DNA from: Oscillospiraceae bacterium | GTDB taxonomy: Bacteria > Bacillota > Clostridia > Oscillospirales > Oscillospiraceae | Assembly: GCA_015067765.1 (NCBI GenBank) | Contig: SVLV01000002.1 | Span: 1 to 64,000 of the forward strand | Reading direction: 5' to 3' | Length of the DNA: 64,000 bases | In this document: piece after piece, positions 33,729 to 40,120 of the stretch | How the letters are laid out: every line of letters begins with the position of its first letter | Position numbering within the stretch: the stretch's first letter is position 1 | The notes under the pieces: generated by a model | The model's database searches: none | Told to the model about the DNA's origin: nothing | What the model saw: only the letters and a program-made list of their open reading frames with translations | Program-made: the position numbers and the translations under genes

Positions 33729-33888
33729 GTTATTTTTGGGGTAAAAGAGAATTGGAGCATTCCAAAGAAAGCCCCAACATCTTAATGTTAACACAACAAA
33801 AACTGCACGTCAATGAAAGTTTGGATGGTGAAAACAATTTCTGCGGTTTGCACTATTTTTCGAAAGGAATTTTAGGAAGTATTCCGTC

Positions 33889-33917
33889 TTGCCAAATGAA
33901 GTGAAATAAGCTATCAT
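33889..33917 (+). promoter_or_regulatory. Promoter of ncRNA copy 2
   Basis: TTGCCA, 17 bp, TATCAT, with the same upstream 21-bp sequence (33871-33891) as copy 1. Confidence 0.7.
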
Positions 33918-33923
33918 GAAGGC

Positions 33924-34219
33924 AGAAAGAAGGAGGTGTGAACCCAGTGAACAGATAAGGATCTCCCTGAAAAGCGAGATGAAAGAAACGACGGGCTTTC
34001 TGGTGAAACTCCCGATGACATAAATCGTGGGAATCCAAGTGAGAAGTTAGTGAGAATTGGAAGCAAGAAGCAAGTCGACTTTGGCAAATCTGTAGAAAGA
34101 GAGGTTAATCAAGGATGCTAGATATCAAGAATTATGAGGGATAACCCCTGACTCGTGAACGGGAGTCAGGGGTTATTCCATTGAATGAGATGTTTTCTCG
34201 CCCCTAGGGGCGTTTTTTG
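33924..34219 (+). ncRNA. Structured non-coding RNA, tandem copy 2
   Basis: This is a diverged duplicate of copy 1. The CCTGAAAAGC-loop hairpin starts at +36, GGCTTTCTGGTGAAACTCCC follows, and the identical 45-nt block covers 34089-34133. The 3' hairpin (34139-34179) uses the stem ataacccctgactc / gagtcaggggttat, different from copy 1 but fully paired, which is compensatory change. Peripheral segments between the conserved blocks have drifted freely. A separate terminator follows at 34199. The 147 nt or so between the copies hold only a two-tier hairpin (33735-33775) and AT-rich sequence. Confidence 0.8.
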
Positions 34220-34220
34220 T
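34199..34220 (+). terminator. Terminator of ncRNA copy 2
   Basis: Stem cgcccc / ggggcg with a TA loop and TTTTTT tail. Its end abuts the -35 box of the next gene. Confidence 0.85.
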
Positions 34221-34248
34221 TGCCCGAATGTTGGGTATATGCTATGAT
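34220..34248 (+). promoter_or_regulatory. Promoter of the DUF5714 gene
   Basis: TTGCCC, 17 bp, TATGAT, beginning directly at the end of the ncRNA terminator. Confidence 0.65.
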
Positions 34249-34275
34249 GAACCCATAACAGACAAGGAGGCAGCC

Positions 34276-34962
34276 ATGAAAGAGGAATGCTTGCTGTGCG
34301 GAGCTCCGCTGGAGTATTTGGAGCAGGGAACGGAGATGGAATGTGCCATGTGCCACAAGAAGGAAATCTCCCGTGCTCGTTGTATGAAGGGACACTATGT
34401 GTGTGACAGCTGCCATACCGCTGGTGTGGACAGTATTGTGGGAATCTGCCTGCAGGAACAGAGGAAGAATCCCTATACGATCCTCTCCCGCCTGATGGAT
34501 CTTCCTTTTTGTCATATGCACGGCCCGGAACATCATATCATGGTGGGATCCAGCCTGCTGACTGCCTACCATAATGCAGGAGGAAAGCTGGATCTGGAAA
34601 AAGCCCTGTACGAGATGCAGGAGCGCGGCAGACAGGTGCCGGGCGGCATCTGCGGTTTTTGGGGCAGCTGCGGAGCGGCGATCAGCAGCGGCATTTTTCT
34701 GTCCATTGTGCTGGGGGCAACTCCCTTGTCCGGCAGGGAGTGGGGACTTTGTAATCAGCTGACCTCTGCGGTGCTGGCAGATATTGGTGCAGTGGGAGGT
34801 CCTCGCTGCTGCAAGCGCAACAGCTATCTCTCTCTGAAACGGGCGGTACCTTTTGTGAAAGAGCATTTGGGTGTGGAGATGGAGCTCTCGGAGATTCGCT
34901 GCAGACACAGGGGACAGAATGCTCAGTGCATTGGCACCCGGTGTCCGTTTTTCCCAAAATAG
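34276..34962 (+). CDS. Cysteine-rich DUF5714-type protein
   Basis: The 228-residue protein starts with two zinc-ribbon-like Cys pairs (CLLCGAPL and CAMCHKK) followed by CDSCH. The middle part has a Gly-rich stretch (GGICGFWGSCGAAISSGIFLS), and the C-terminal part has paired Cys (PRCCKRNSY and CIGTRCPF). About 18 Cys in 228 residues suggest metal or Fe-S binding. I recall this pattern as DUF5714, with no known role. AAGGAGG precedes the ATG at 34276. It lies between the ncRNA pair and the selenium cluster and has its own promoter and terminator. Confidence 0.72.
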   Translation: MKEECLLCGAPLEYLEQGTEMECAMCHKKEISRARCMKGHYVCDSCHTAGVDSIVGICLQEQRKNPYTILSRLMDLPFCHMHGPEHHIMVGSSLLTAYHNAGGKLDLEKALYEMQERGRQVPGGICGFWGSCGAAISSGIFLSIVLGATPLSGREWGLCNQLTSAVLADIGAVGGPRCCKRNSYLSLKRAVPFVKEHLGVEMELSEIRCRHRGQNAQCIGTRCPFFPK

Positions 34963-34968
34963 GAGTGA

Positions 34969-35009
34969 AAAAAGAACCGTTGGAGGAACTTCCTCCAACG
35001 GTTCTTTTG
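34969..35009. terminator. Bidirectional terminator, DUF5714 / LysR
   Basis: A near-perfect 18-bp stem (aaaagaaccgttggagga with its complement) with a very small loop, T-rich on both sides. Confidence 0.92.
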
Positions 35010-35018
35010 ATAAACAAA

Positions 35019-35927
35019 TCAATTGGTCAAAGTGTGGCGGTAAGTCTGCGTGACGGCATCAATAAACTGCAGGACATGGGATTTGAGAATGTCCTTCTTG
35101 CGATAAACCAGACAAAGATTGCGCTGGGCAGAGGCCTCGGGCAGATCAAAGACCAGCAGCTTCCCCTCATCCCGGTAATCCTGTACCGCTTTTTCGGAGA
35201 TGAACGCGATACCCAGGCCACCGGAGACCAGATTCTTGATGGACTCCTGATCATTAAGCCGGGCGATGATCTGCAGCTGCGAATCGGAGATATTCACCTG
35301 CTCAAAATAGGTATTGATCCGGTGCTGGCTGCCGCTGCCCACCTCGCGCAGCAGGACGGGGTGTTGGAAGAAGATCTCCTTGCTGCAGGCGCCATCGTTC
35401 TGCATCTGCAGGAACGGCTCGGTGGGGGGAGTGATGAGCACCATGCGGTCCCGGTAGAAGGGCTGGCAGACGATGGCCTCATGCTGGATTTCCATGCCCA
35501 CCAGACCAATCGTAAAGTCACAGTTGAGCAATCCATTGATGATATCCTCACTATCACCCTGTCGGATGGAGAATTGAACATCCGGATGGTTGCGGCGGAA
35601 CTGGGGCAGAACTTCCGGCAGAATATAGGCAGAGGGGATGGTGGAGGTGCCCACGTAGATGATCTTCCGATCCTCTTCCTCCCAATTGGTAATCAGATTA
35701 TCCCGCTGCTTGAGGATGTTGCAGGCGCACTCATACAGTTCACGGCCCTTGGGCGTTACCTCGATGCTCTTGGTGGAGCGGATGATCAGCTGGGTATGCA
35801 GCTCCTCCTCCAGCAGACGGATGTGGGTGCTGATGGTGGGCTGGGACAGATAGAGTTTTTCAGCAGCTTTCGTGAAGCTGTCGTAATGCACCACAGCGAC
35901 AAAAGATTGCAGTTGCTTGAATTCCAT
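35019..35927 (-). CDS. LysR family regulator, selenium-metabolism type
   Basis: The 302-residue protein has the LysR winged helix (FVAVVHYDSFTKAAEKLYLSQ) and a periplasmic-binding-like effector domain. It is the second gene after a cysteine desulfurase, 5 nt apart, in an operon divergent from yedE-yedF-DUF3343-selD. A LysR regulator in that place is the pattern of the selenium-metabolism-associated LysR group. The ATG at 35927 has GAGGAG 10 nt upstream. It probably senses a selenium or sulfur compound and controls both arms; a candidate operator lies between the promoters at 37162-37184. Confidence 0.88.
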   Translation of the reverse strand: MEFKQLQSFVAVVHYDSFTKAAEKLYLSQPTISTHIRLLEEELHTQLIIRSTKSIEVTPKGRELYECACNILKQRDNLITNWEEEDRKIIYVGTSTIPSAYILPEVLPQFRRNHPDVQFSIRQGDSEDIINGLLNCDFTIGLVGMEIQHEAIVCQPFYRDRMVLITPPTEPFLQMQNDGACSKEIFFQHPVLLREVGSGSQHRINTYFEQVNISDSQLQIIARLNDQESIKNLVSGGLGIAFISEKAVQDYRDEGKLLVFDLPEASAQRNLCLVYRKKDILKSHVLQFIDAVTQTYRHTLTN

Positions 35928-35932
35928 GTGAA

Positions 35933-37102
35933 TCACACTCCTCGGGTCAGGCGGATCAGTGCTTGGACAGCAGTATCGATCTCTTCGGGAGTATTATTCC
36001 ACCCAAAGGAGAAACGGACCGTGCCGGTGGGATACGTATTCAGTGTTTTATGGGCAGAGGGAGCGCAGTGCAGACCGACACGGGTCTGAATCCCATACTC
36101 GGCGTCCAAACGGTGGGCCAGATCAGCCTGATCCTGCTGCACAGCCTGCAGAGAAACCACGCCGGTGCGCTGCTGGGTATCCATGCGGCCGATCAGGCGA
36201 ATGTACTGCTCTTGAGGGTCGAATTCCCTGATTTGCTGGATGAACCGCTCGGTAAGAGCCAGCTCATGATTGCGGATCTGATCGATGCCCTTTTCCTGCA
36301 GCCAGTTGAGGCTTGCGTGCAGTCCCACAATTCCGGGCAGGTTCATCGTGCCGCATTCAAAGCGGTCGGGCATAAAGGAGGGGATGTCTTCCGTATGGCT
36401 GAGGCTGCCGGTGCCGCCGGAGAGCAGAGGTTCGATCTGGGCGATCATCTCCTCCTGCAGCAGGAAACCGCCGGTTCCCTGAGGTCCCAACAGACCCTTG
36501 TGACCGGTAAAGGCCAGTGCATCAATGTGCATGGCCACCATATCGACAGGCCATACACCGGCGGTCTGTGCGGAGTCCACAAAGAACTTCAAGCCGTGCT
36601 CTGCGCAGAACTGACCGACCTGCTCCAGAGGCAGCATGGTGCCGCACACATTGCTGCCGTGGGTCATGACCACCATACGGGTATTGGACTGCAGGCAGTT
36701 TTTCAGTTCCTCCACGATCAGCGTGCCATCCTGTCGGCAGGGGACACGGGTGAAGGAGATCACACCGGCCTTTTCCAGCTGGACCAGAGGGCGCATAACA
36801 GCATTGTGCTCCATGGAGGAGACCAGAACATGGTCGCCGGGTTTCAGGAAACCCTTGAGCAGAATGTTGAGGCTTTCTGTTATATTCTTGGTGAACACAA
36901 CATTTTTGCAGTCCGGACCATGGAAGAGATCCGTCAGGGCCTGACGGGTATCAAAAATCAGATCCTCCACGGTATAGGCACCGGCATAGCAACCACGATT
37001 GATGTTGCTGCCGATCTCGGTCATGTAATGATAGACGGCCTTTGCAACAGGTTCCGGTTTGGGGAAGGTGGTACTGGCGTTGTCCAGATAAATATTTTTC
37101 AT
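35933..37102 (-). CDS. Cysteine desulfurase family protein (selenocysteine-lyase/SufS-like)
   Basis: The 389-residue protein is a class V aminotransferase-fold enzyme. It begins with YLDNASTTFPKP, holds the PLP lysine in FTGHKGLLGPQGTGG near residue 200, and has the catalytic Cys in HCAPSAHKT followed by TVRFSFGW. Such enzymes release sulfur or selenium from cysteine or selenocysteine as a persulfide or perselenide. Its position in a selenium cluster, next to a TusA-like carrier and SelD, suggests that it supplies selenium to SelD. The ATG at 37102 fits the family N terminus. Confidence 0.9.
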   Translation of the reverse strand: MKNIYLDNASTTFPKPEPVAKAVYHYMTEIGSNINRGCYAGAYTVEDLIFDTRQALTDLFHGPDCKNVVFTKNITESLNILLKGFLKPGDHVLVSSMEHNAVMRPLVQLEKAGVISFTRVPCRQDGTLIVEELKNCLQSNTRMVVMTHGSNVCGTMLPLEQVGQFCAEHGLKFFVDSAQTAGVWPVDMVAMHIDALAFTGHKGLLGPQGTGGFLLQEEMIAQIEPLLSGGTGSLSHTEDIPSFMPDRFECGTMNLPGIVGLHASLNWLQEKGIDQIRNHELALTERFIQQIREFDPQEQYIRLIGRMDTQQRTGVVSLQAVQQDQADLAHRLDAEYGIQTRVGLHCAPSAHKTLNTYPTGTVRFSFGWNNTPEEIDTAVQALIRLTRGV

Positions 37103-37132
37103 ACAATGTGCCCCCAATAGTCATTTTTCGAT

Positions 37133-37161
37133 AGTATACCACATAAATATTATTATTTCAA
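37133..37161 (-). promoter_or_regulatory. Promoter of the cysteine desulfurase-LysR operon
   Basis: Minus strand TTGAAA, 17 bp, TATACT. Confidence 0.75.
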
Positions 37162-37184
37162 ATCAATTTATTTGTTTAATTGAT
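37162..37184. promoter_or_regulatory. Candidate LysR operator between the two selenium promoters
   Basis: An inverted repeat, ATCAATT, 9 nt, AATTGAT, fills the space between the divergent -35 boxes. Divergent LysR-controlled promoters normally share such a site, so this is the best operator candidate; it is inference from position. Confidence 0.45.
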
Positions 37185-37192
37185 ACTTTTTA

Positions 37193-37221
37193 TTGGACAA
37201 TTTGATGGACAAGTCTATAAT
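37193..37221 (+). promoter_or_regulatory. Promoter of yedE-yedF-DUF3343-selD
   Basis: TTGGAC, 17 bp, perfect TATAAT. Confidence 0.78.
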
Positions 37222-37253
37222 TTAAAGTATACTTAACAAAGGAGAGTGTTATC

Positions 37254-38339
37254 ATGACACAAAAGAGAGAAAAGTCACTGATCGTGGTGGCTGGCATCAT
37301 CATTGGTATCATTGCTGCCATGCTGGTGGTGTTCGGCAACCCCAAGAACATGGGCTTCTGCATCGCTTGCTTCCTGCGTGATATGTCTGGCGCAGTTGGC
37401 CTGCATGGTGCCGGCGCTGTTCAGTACATCCGTCCCGAGATCATCGGCCTGGTCCTGGGTAGCTTCCTGATGGCCATGGGCAAGAAGGAGTTCTCCGCTA
37501 AGGGCGGCAGCGCTCCCATGACCCGCTTTGTTCTGGCATTCTTCGTGATGATCGGCTGCCTGATGTTCCTGGGCTGCCCCTTCCGTATGATCCTGCGTCT
37601 GGCCGGCGGCGACCTGAATGCTATTCTGGGTCTGGTGGGTTTCGTTCTGGGTATCCTGGTGGGCGTGTTCTTCCTGAAGAAGGGCTACACCCTGAAGCGT
37701 ACCTACAAGCTGCCCGCCGTTGAGGGTACCTGGCTGCCCATCATCATGGTGGTTCTGCTGGTCCTGCTGGTTGTTGCTCCTGCATTCATCAAGTTCTCCG
37801 AGGCTGGTGCCGGCCCCGGCGCTCTGCACGCTTCCATTATCATCAGCCTGGTTGCCGGTCTGGTCGTTGGTGCTCTGGCTCAGCGTACCCGTCTGTGCAT
37901 GGTTGGCGGTATCCGTGACCTGGTCCTGTTCAAGGAGACCAAGCTGCTGCTGGGCTTCGTTGCCATTCTGGTCAGCGCTCTGGTCTGCAACCTGATCCTC
38001 AATGCCACTCAGGGTGGCTTCTTCAAGCTGGGCTTTGCTGAGCAGGCTGTTGCTCATGTGGATGGCCTGTGGAACCTGCTGGGCATGCTGCTGGTTGGCT
38101 TCGGCTGCGTCCTGCTGGGCGGCTGCCCCCTGCGTCAGCTGATCCTGGCCGGCGAAGGCAATGGCGACAGCGCTATCACCGTGGTTGGCCTGATGGTCGG
38201 TGCTGCTTTTGCTCACAACTTCGGCCTGGCTTCCAGCGGCGCTGGTCCTACCGCTAATGGTAAGATCGCCGTCATCATCGGTATCGTTGTGGTGGCCATC
38301 ATCGGCTGCGTCAACACCTTCGGCAAGAAGAAAGCATAA
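37254..38339 (+). CDS. yedE: YedE family putative selenium transporter
   Basis: The 361-residue membrane protein has about ten hydrophobic segments in two halves. Each half carries the Cys-containing motif of the YeeE/YedE (thiosulfate or selenium permease) family: FLGCPFRMILRLAGGD near residue 105 and LLGGCPLRQLILAGEGN near residue 285. FCIACFLRD is at the N-terminal side. Co-localisation with yedF and selD is the known hallmark of the selenium-associated branch. Codon use is extremely biased to CTG and GGC, suggesting high expression. An AAAGGAG site precedes the ATG. Confidence 0.9.
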   Translation: MTQKREKSLIVVAGIIIGIIAAMLVVFGNPKNMGFCIACFLRDMSGAVGLHGAGAVQYIRPEIIGLVLGSFLMAMGKKEFSAKGGSAPMTRFVLAFFVMIGCLMFLGCPFRMILRLAGGDLNAILGLVGFVLGILVGVFFLKKGYTLKRTYKLPAVEGTWLPIIMVVLLVLLVVAPAFIKFSEAGAGPGALHASIIISLVAGLVVGALAQRTRLCMVGGIRDLVLFKETKLLLGFVAILVSALVCNLILNATQGGFFKLGFAEQAVAHVDGLWNLLGMLLVGFGCVLLGGCPLRQLILAGEGNGDSAITVVGLMVGAAFAHNFGLASSGAGPTANGKIAVIIGIVVVAIIGCVNTFGKKKA

Positions 38340-38353
38340 GGAGGAACGGAAAC

Positions 38354-38560
38354 ATGAAAGTGATCGATGCAAGAGGTCTGTCCTGCCCCGAACCCGTTGT
38401 TCTGACCAGCCAGGCTATGGCCAGCAAGGAAGACGCTTATCAGGTCCTGGTGGATAACAATGCCTCCAAGGAGAATGTGACCCGTTATGCTGAGCATCAG
38501 GGTTACAAGGTCGCTATCAGCGAGGCTGACGGCGAGTACACTCTGGATATCACCAAGTAA
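38354..38560 (+). CDS. yedF: TusA/YedF-like sulfur or selenium carrier
   Basis: The 68-residue protein is a minimal TusA fold with the signature ARGLSCPEPVV, where Cys11 is the persulfide/perselenide-carrying residue. It lacks the second domain found in some two-domain YedF proteins. It lies 14 nt after yedE with its own GGAGG site. In this context it probably hands selenium from the desulfurase to SelD. Confidence 0.88.
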   Translation: MKVIDARGLSCPEPVVLTSQAMASKEDAYQVLVDNNASKENVTRYAEHQGYKVAISEADGEYTLDITK

Positions 38561-38575
38561 AGAGAGAATTTTGCT

Positions 38576-38824
38576 ATGACCTTCGTTGCAACCTTTTATT
38601 CCCATTTCGGTGCCATTCGCTATAAAAAGATGTGCCAAAAGGCGGGTGTTCAGGCAGAGACCATGCCGGTACCCCGCGATCTGAGCAGCAGCTGCGGAAC
38701 CTGTGTCCGCGGTGTTGGCGAACCCGTTATGCCGGACGGTGTGGCGAAGGAGGAGATGGAGCAGTTGGTGGAGGCCCTGGAACAGGGTGGCTACCGGCTG
38801 ATCTATCGGGCGGAAGAAAGTTGA
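38576..38824 (+). CDS. DUF3343 domain protein (putative selenium/sulfur carrier)
   Basis: The 82-residue protein has the DUF3343 pattern: FYSHFGAIRYKKMCQKAG and a PVPRDLSSSCGTCVR motif with two close cysteines that could carry sulfur or selenium. The family recurs beside SelD and YedF and in selenium-using anaerobes. It ends in TGA; a hairpin follows that is not a convincing SECIS element, so I treat TGA as the stop. Confidence 0.82.
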   Translation: MTFVATFYSHFGAIRYKKMCQKAGVQAETMPVPRDLSSSCGTCVRGVGEPVMPDGVAKEEMEQLVEALEQGGYRLIYRAEES

Positions 38825-38837
38825 TTATCATTGCTGA

Positions 38838-38859
38838 GGGACCGGTGTAAACCGGTCCC
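38838..38859 (+). promoter_or_regulatory. GTAA-capped hairpin between DUF3343 and selD
   Basis: A 9-bp perfect stem (gggaccggt / accggtccc) with loop GTAA, a GNRA-type tetraloop, followed by CTTGG rather than a T-run. It could stabilise the upstream mRNA or tune selD expression. Confidence 0.6.
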
Positions 38860-38879
38860 CTTGGCGCAAGGAGGAACTC

Positions 38880-39917
38880 ATGGAAACTGAAGTCAAACTG
38901 ACAAAACTGGCCAGTTGTGCAGGTTGCGGTGCCAAAGTGGGCGCAGGAACTCTGGTGAAACTGCTGGAAGGATTCAAGAGCCACACGGATCCCCGTCTGA
39001 TCGTGGGCTTTGACAAGAGCGATGATGCCAGCGTCTATCTGCTGGATGACAATACCGCTCTGGTGCAGACCACGGACTTTTTCCCGCCCATCGTGGATGA
39101 CCCCTATCTGTTTGGTCAGATCGCAGCAACCAATGCCATCAGCGATGTGTATGCTATGGGCGGTGAGCCCAAGCTGGCCCTGAACCTGATGTGCGTGTCC
39201 GATCAGATGGACAAGAAGACCGTGCAGGAAATTCTGCGTGGCGGTTATGACAAGGCCTATGAGGCCGGCGTAATCATTACCGGCGGTCACACCATCAATG
39301 GTGCTGAGCCCATCTACGGTCTGGCAGTGTCCGGTTTTGTGCATCCCCAGAAGGTGCTGACCAACAGCGGCGCCCGTCCCGGCGATGTGCTGATCCTCAC
39401 CAAGCCTCTGGGTGTCGGCGTGCTGACTACCTCTGCCAAGGCAGGTATGGTGGATAAGTCTGTGATGGATCGTATCTATGCACAGATGGCCACCCTGAAT
39501 AAGACTGCCCGTGATATTATGGTGGAGTACGATGTGCACAGCTGCACGGATGTGACCGGCTTTGCTCTGCTGGGCCACTCCTTCGAGATGGCACAGGGCA
39601 GCAATTGCACCATTCACATTGAGGTGGAGAAGATCCCCTATCACAAGGAGGCCTACGAACTGTCCGAGATGGGCTTCATCCCCGCCGGTGCTTACCGCAA
39701 CCGCGAGTATGCCCAGGCCGGTGTTACCGTGAAGGGTGATATCCCCCGCGCTATGCAGGATCTGCTGTATGATCCCCAGACCAGTGGTGGCTTGCTGATC
39801 GCTCTGCCCGCTGAGCAGGCGGAGGAGTGCCTGGCCCGTATGCAGGAGAAGATCCCGCAGGCCAGAATCATCGGCTATGTCACTGAGCCCGTGGATAACT
39901 GGATCTGCCTGGAGTAA
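38880..39917 (+). CDS. selD: Selenide, water dikinase (cysteine form)
   Basis: The 345-residue protein makes selenophosphate from selenide and ATP. The Gly-rich N-terminal site reads LASCAGCGAKVGAG, with Cys16 as the catalytic residue (Sec in some homologues) and Lys19 as partner. QTTDFFPPIVDDP and GGHTINGAEPIYG bind nucleotide and magnesium, and LYDPQTSGGLL is the C-terminal signature. The enzyme serves selenocysteine and selenouridine synthesis and selenium cofactor insertion. No selA, selB, selU or tRNA-Sec is in the window, so the downstream use cannot be decided. Good GGAGG site. Confidence 0.96.
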   Translation: METEVKLTKLASCAGCGAKVGAGTLVKLLEGFKSHTDPRLIVGFDKSDDASVYLLDDNTALVQTTDFFPPIVDDPYLFGQIAATNAISDVYAMGGEPKLALNLMCVSDQMDKKTVQEILRGGYDKAYEAGVIITGGHTINGAEPIYGLAVSGFVHPQKVLTNSGARPGDVLILTKPLGVGVLTTSAKAGMVDKSVMDRIYAQMATLNKTARDIMVEYDVHSCTDVTGFALLGHSFEMAQGSNCTIHIEVEKIPYHKEAYELSEMGFIPAGAYRNREYAQAGVTVKGDIPRAMQDLLYDPQTSGGLLIALPAEQAEECLARMQEKIPQARIIGYVTEPVDNWICLE

Positions 39918-39943
39918 TCCATAAGAAAAAACGGTATTATTGC

Positions 39944-39979
39944 AAACTGCCCCCTCCTGTGAGGGGGCAGTTTTTTCTT
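39944..39979 (+). terminator. Terminator of the selenium operon
   Basis: A 13-bp stem (aaactgccccctc / gagggggcagttt, CTGT loop) with a T tail. Confidence 0.92.
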
Positions 39980-40017
39980 TGGGTCTGAGGGAACGCTCGG
40001 GATTTTCCTATTACCAA

Positions 40018-40046
40018 TTGCGCGCGGTAGGCAGATATGGTATACT
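40018..40046 (+). promoter_or_regulatory. Promoter of the GTPase-NYN gene
   Basis: TTGCGC, 17 bp, TATACT; transcription should start about 10 nt before the leader ORF. Confidence 0.7.
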
Positions 40047-40060
40047 GTAAAAGAATAGAA

Positions 40061-40105
40061 ATGGAGCTGGCTGTGTGTGAAATCTTGGCACACGGCCAGT
40101 TTTGA
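40061..40105 (+). CDS. Candidate 14-residue leader peptide overlapping an attenuator hairpin
   Basis: A short frame reads MELAVCEILAHGQF and stops at TGA, 15 nt before the main start codon. It spans an 11-bp hairpin (40067-40077 with 40089-40099, one G-T pair) followed by TTTT. A ribosome stalled on this frame would unfold the hairpin. tet(M)-type genes are known to be controlled by a similar leader-peptide attenuation. The upstream ribosome site is weak, and the T-run is short, so the proposal is a hypothesis. Confidence 0.45.
   Translation: MELAVCEILAHGQF
40067..40103 (+). terminator. Attenuator-like hairpin in the GTPase-NYN leader
   Basis: Stem ctggctgtgtg / cacacggccag, 11-nt loop, TTTT. 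It lies within the candidate leader ORF. Confidence 0.5.
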
Positions 40106-40120
40106 TAGGGAGATACCACC

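Noticed and set aside
38822-38880. Possible selenocysteine readthrough of the DUF3343 TGA with the following hairpin as SECIS
   Set aside because: The frame after TGA would add about 18 residues without family support, and the stem lacks the bulged U and apical GGU features of bacterial SECIS elements. A normal ribosome site for selD lies in the same stretch.
38915-38940. SelD as a selenoprotein
   Set aside because: The catalytic position is encoded by TGC (Cys16), not TGA.
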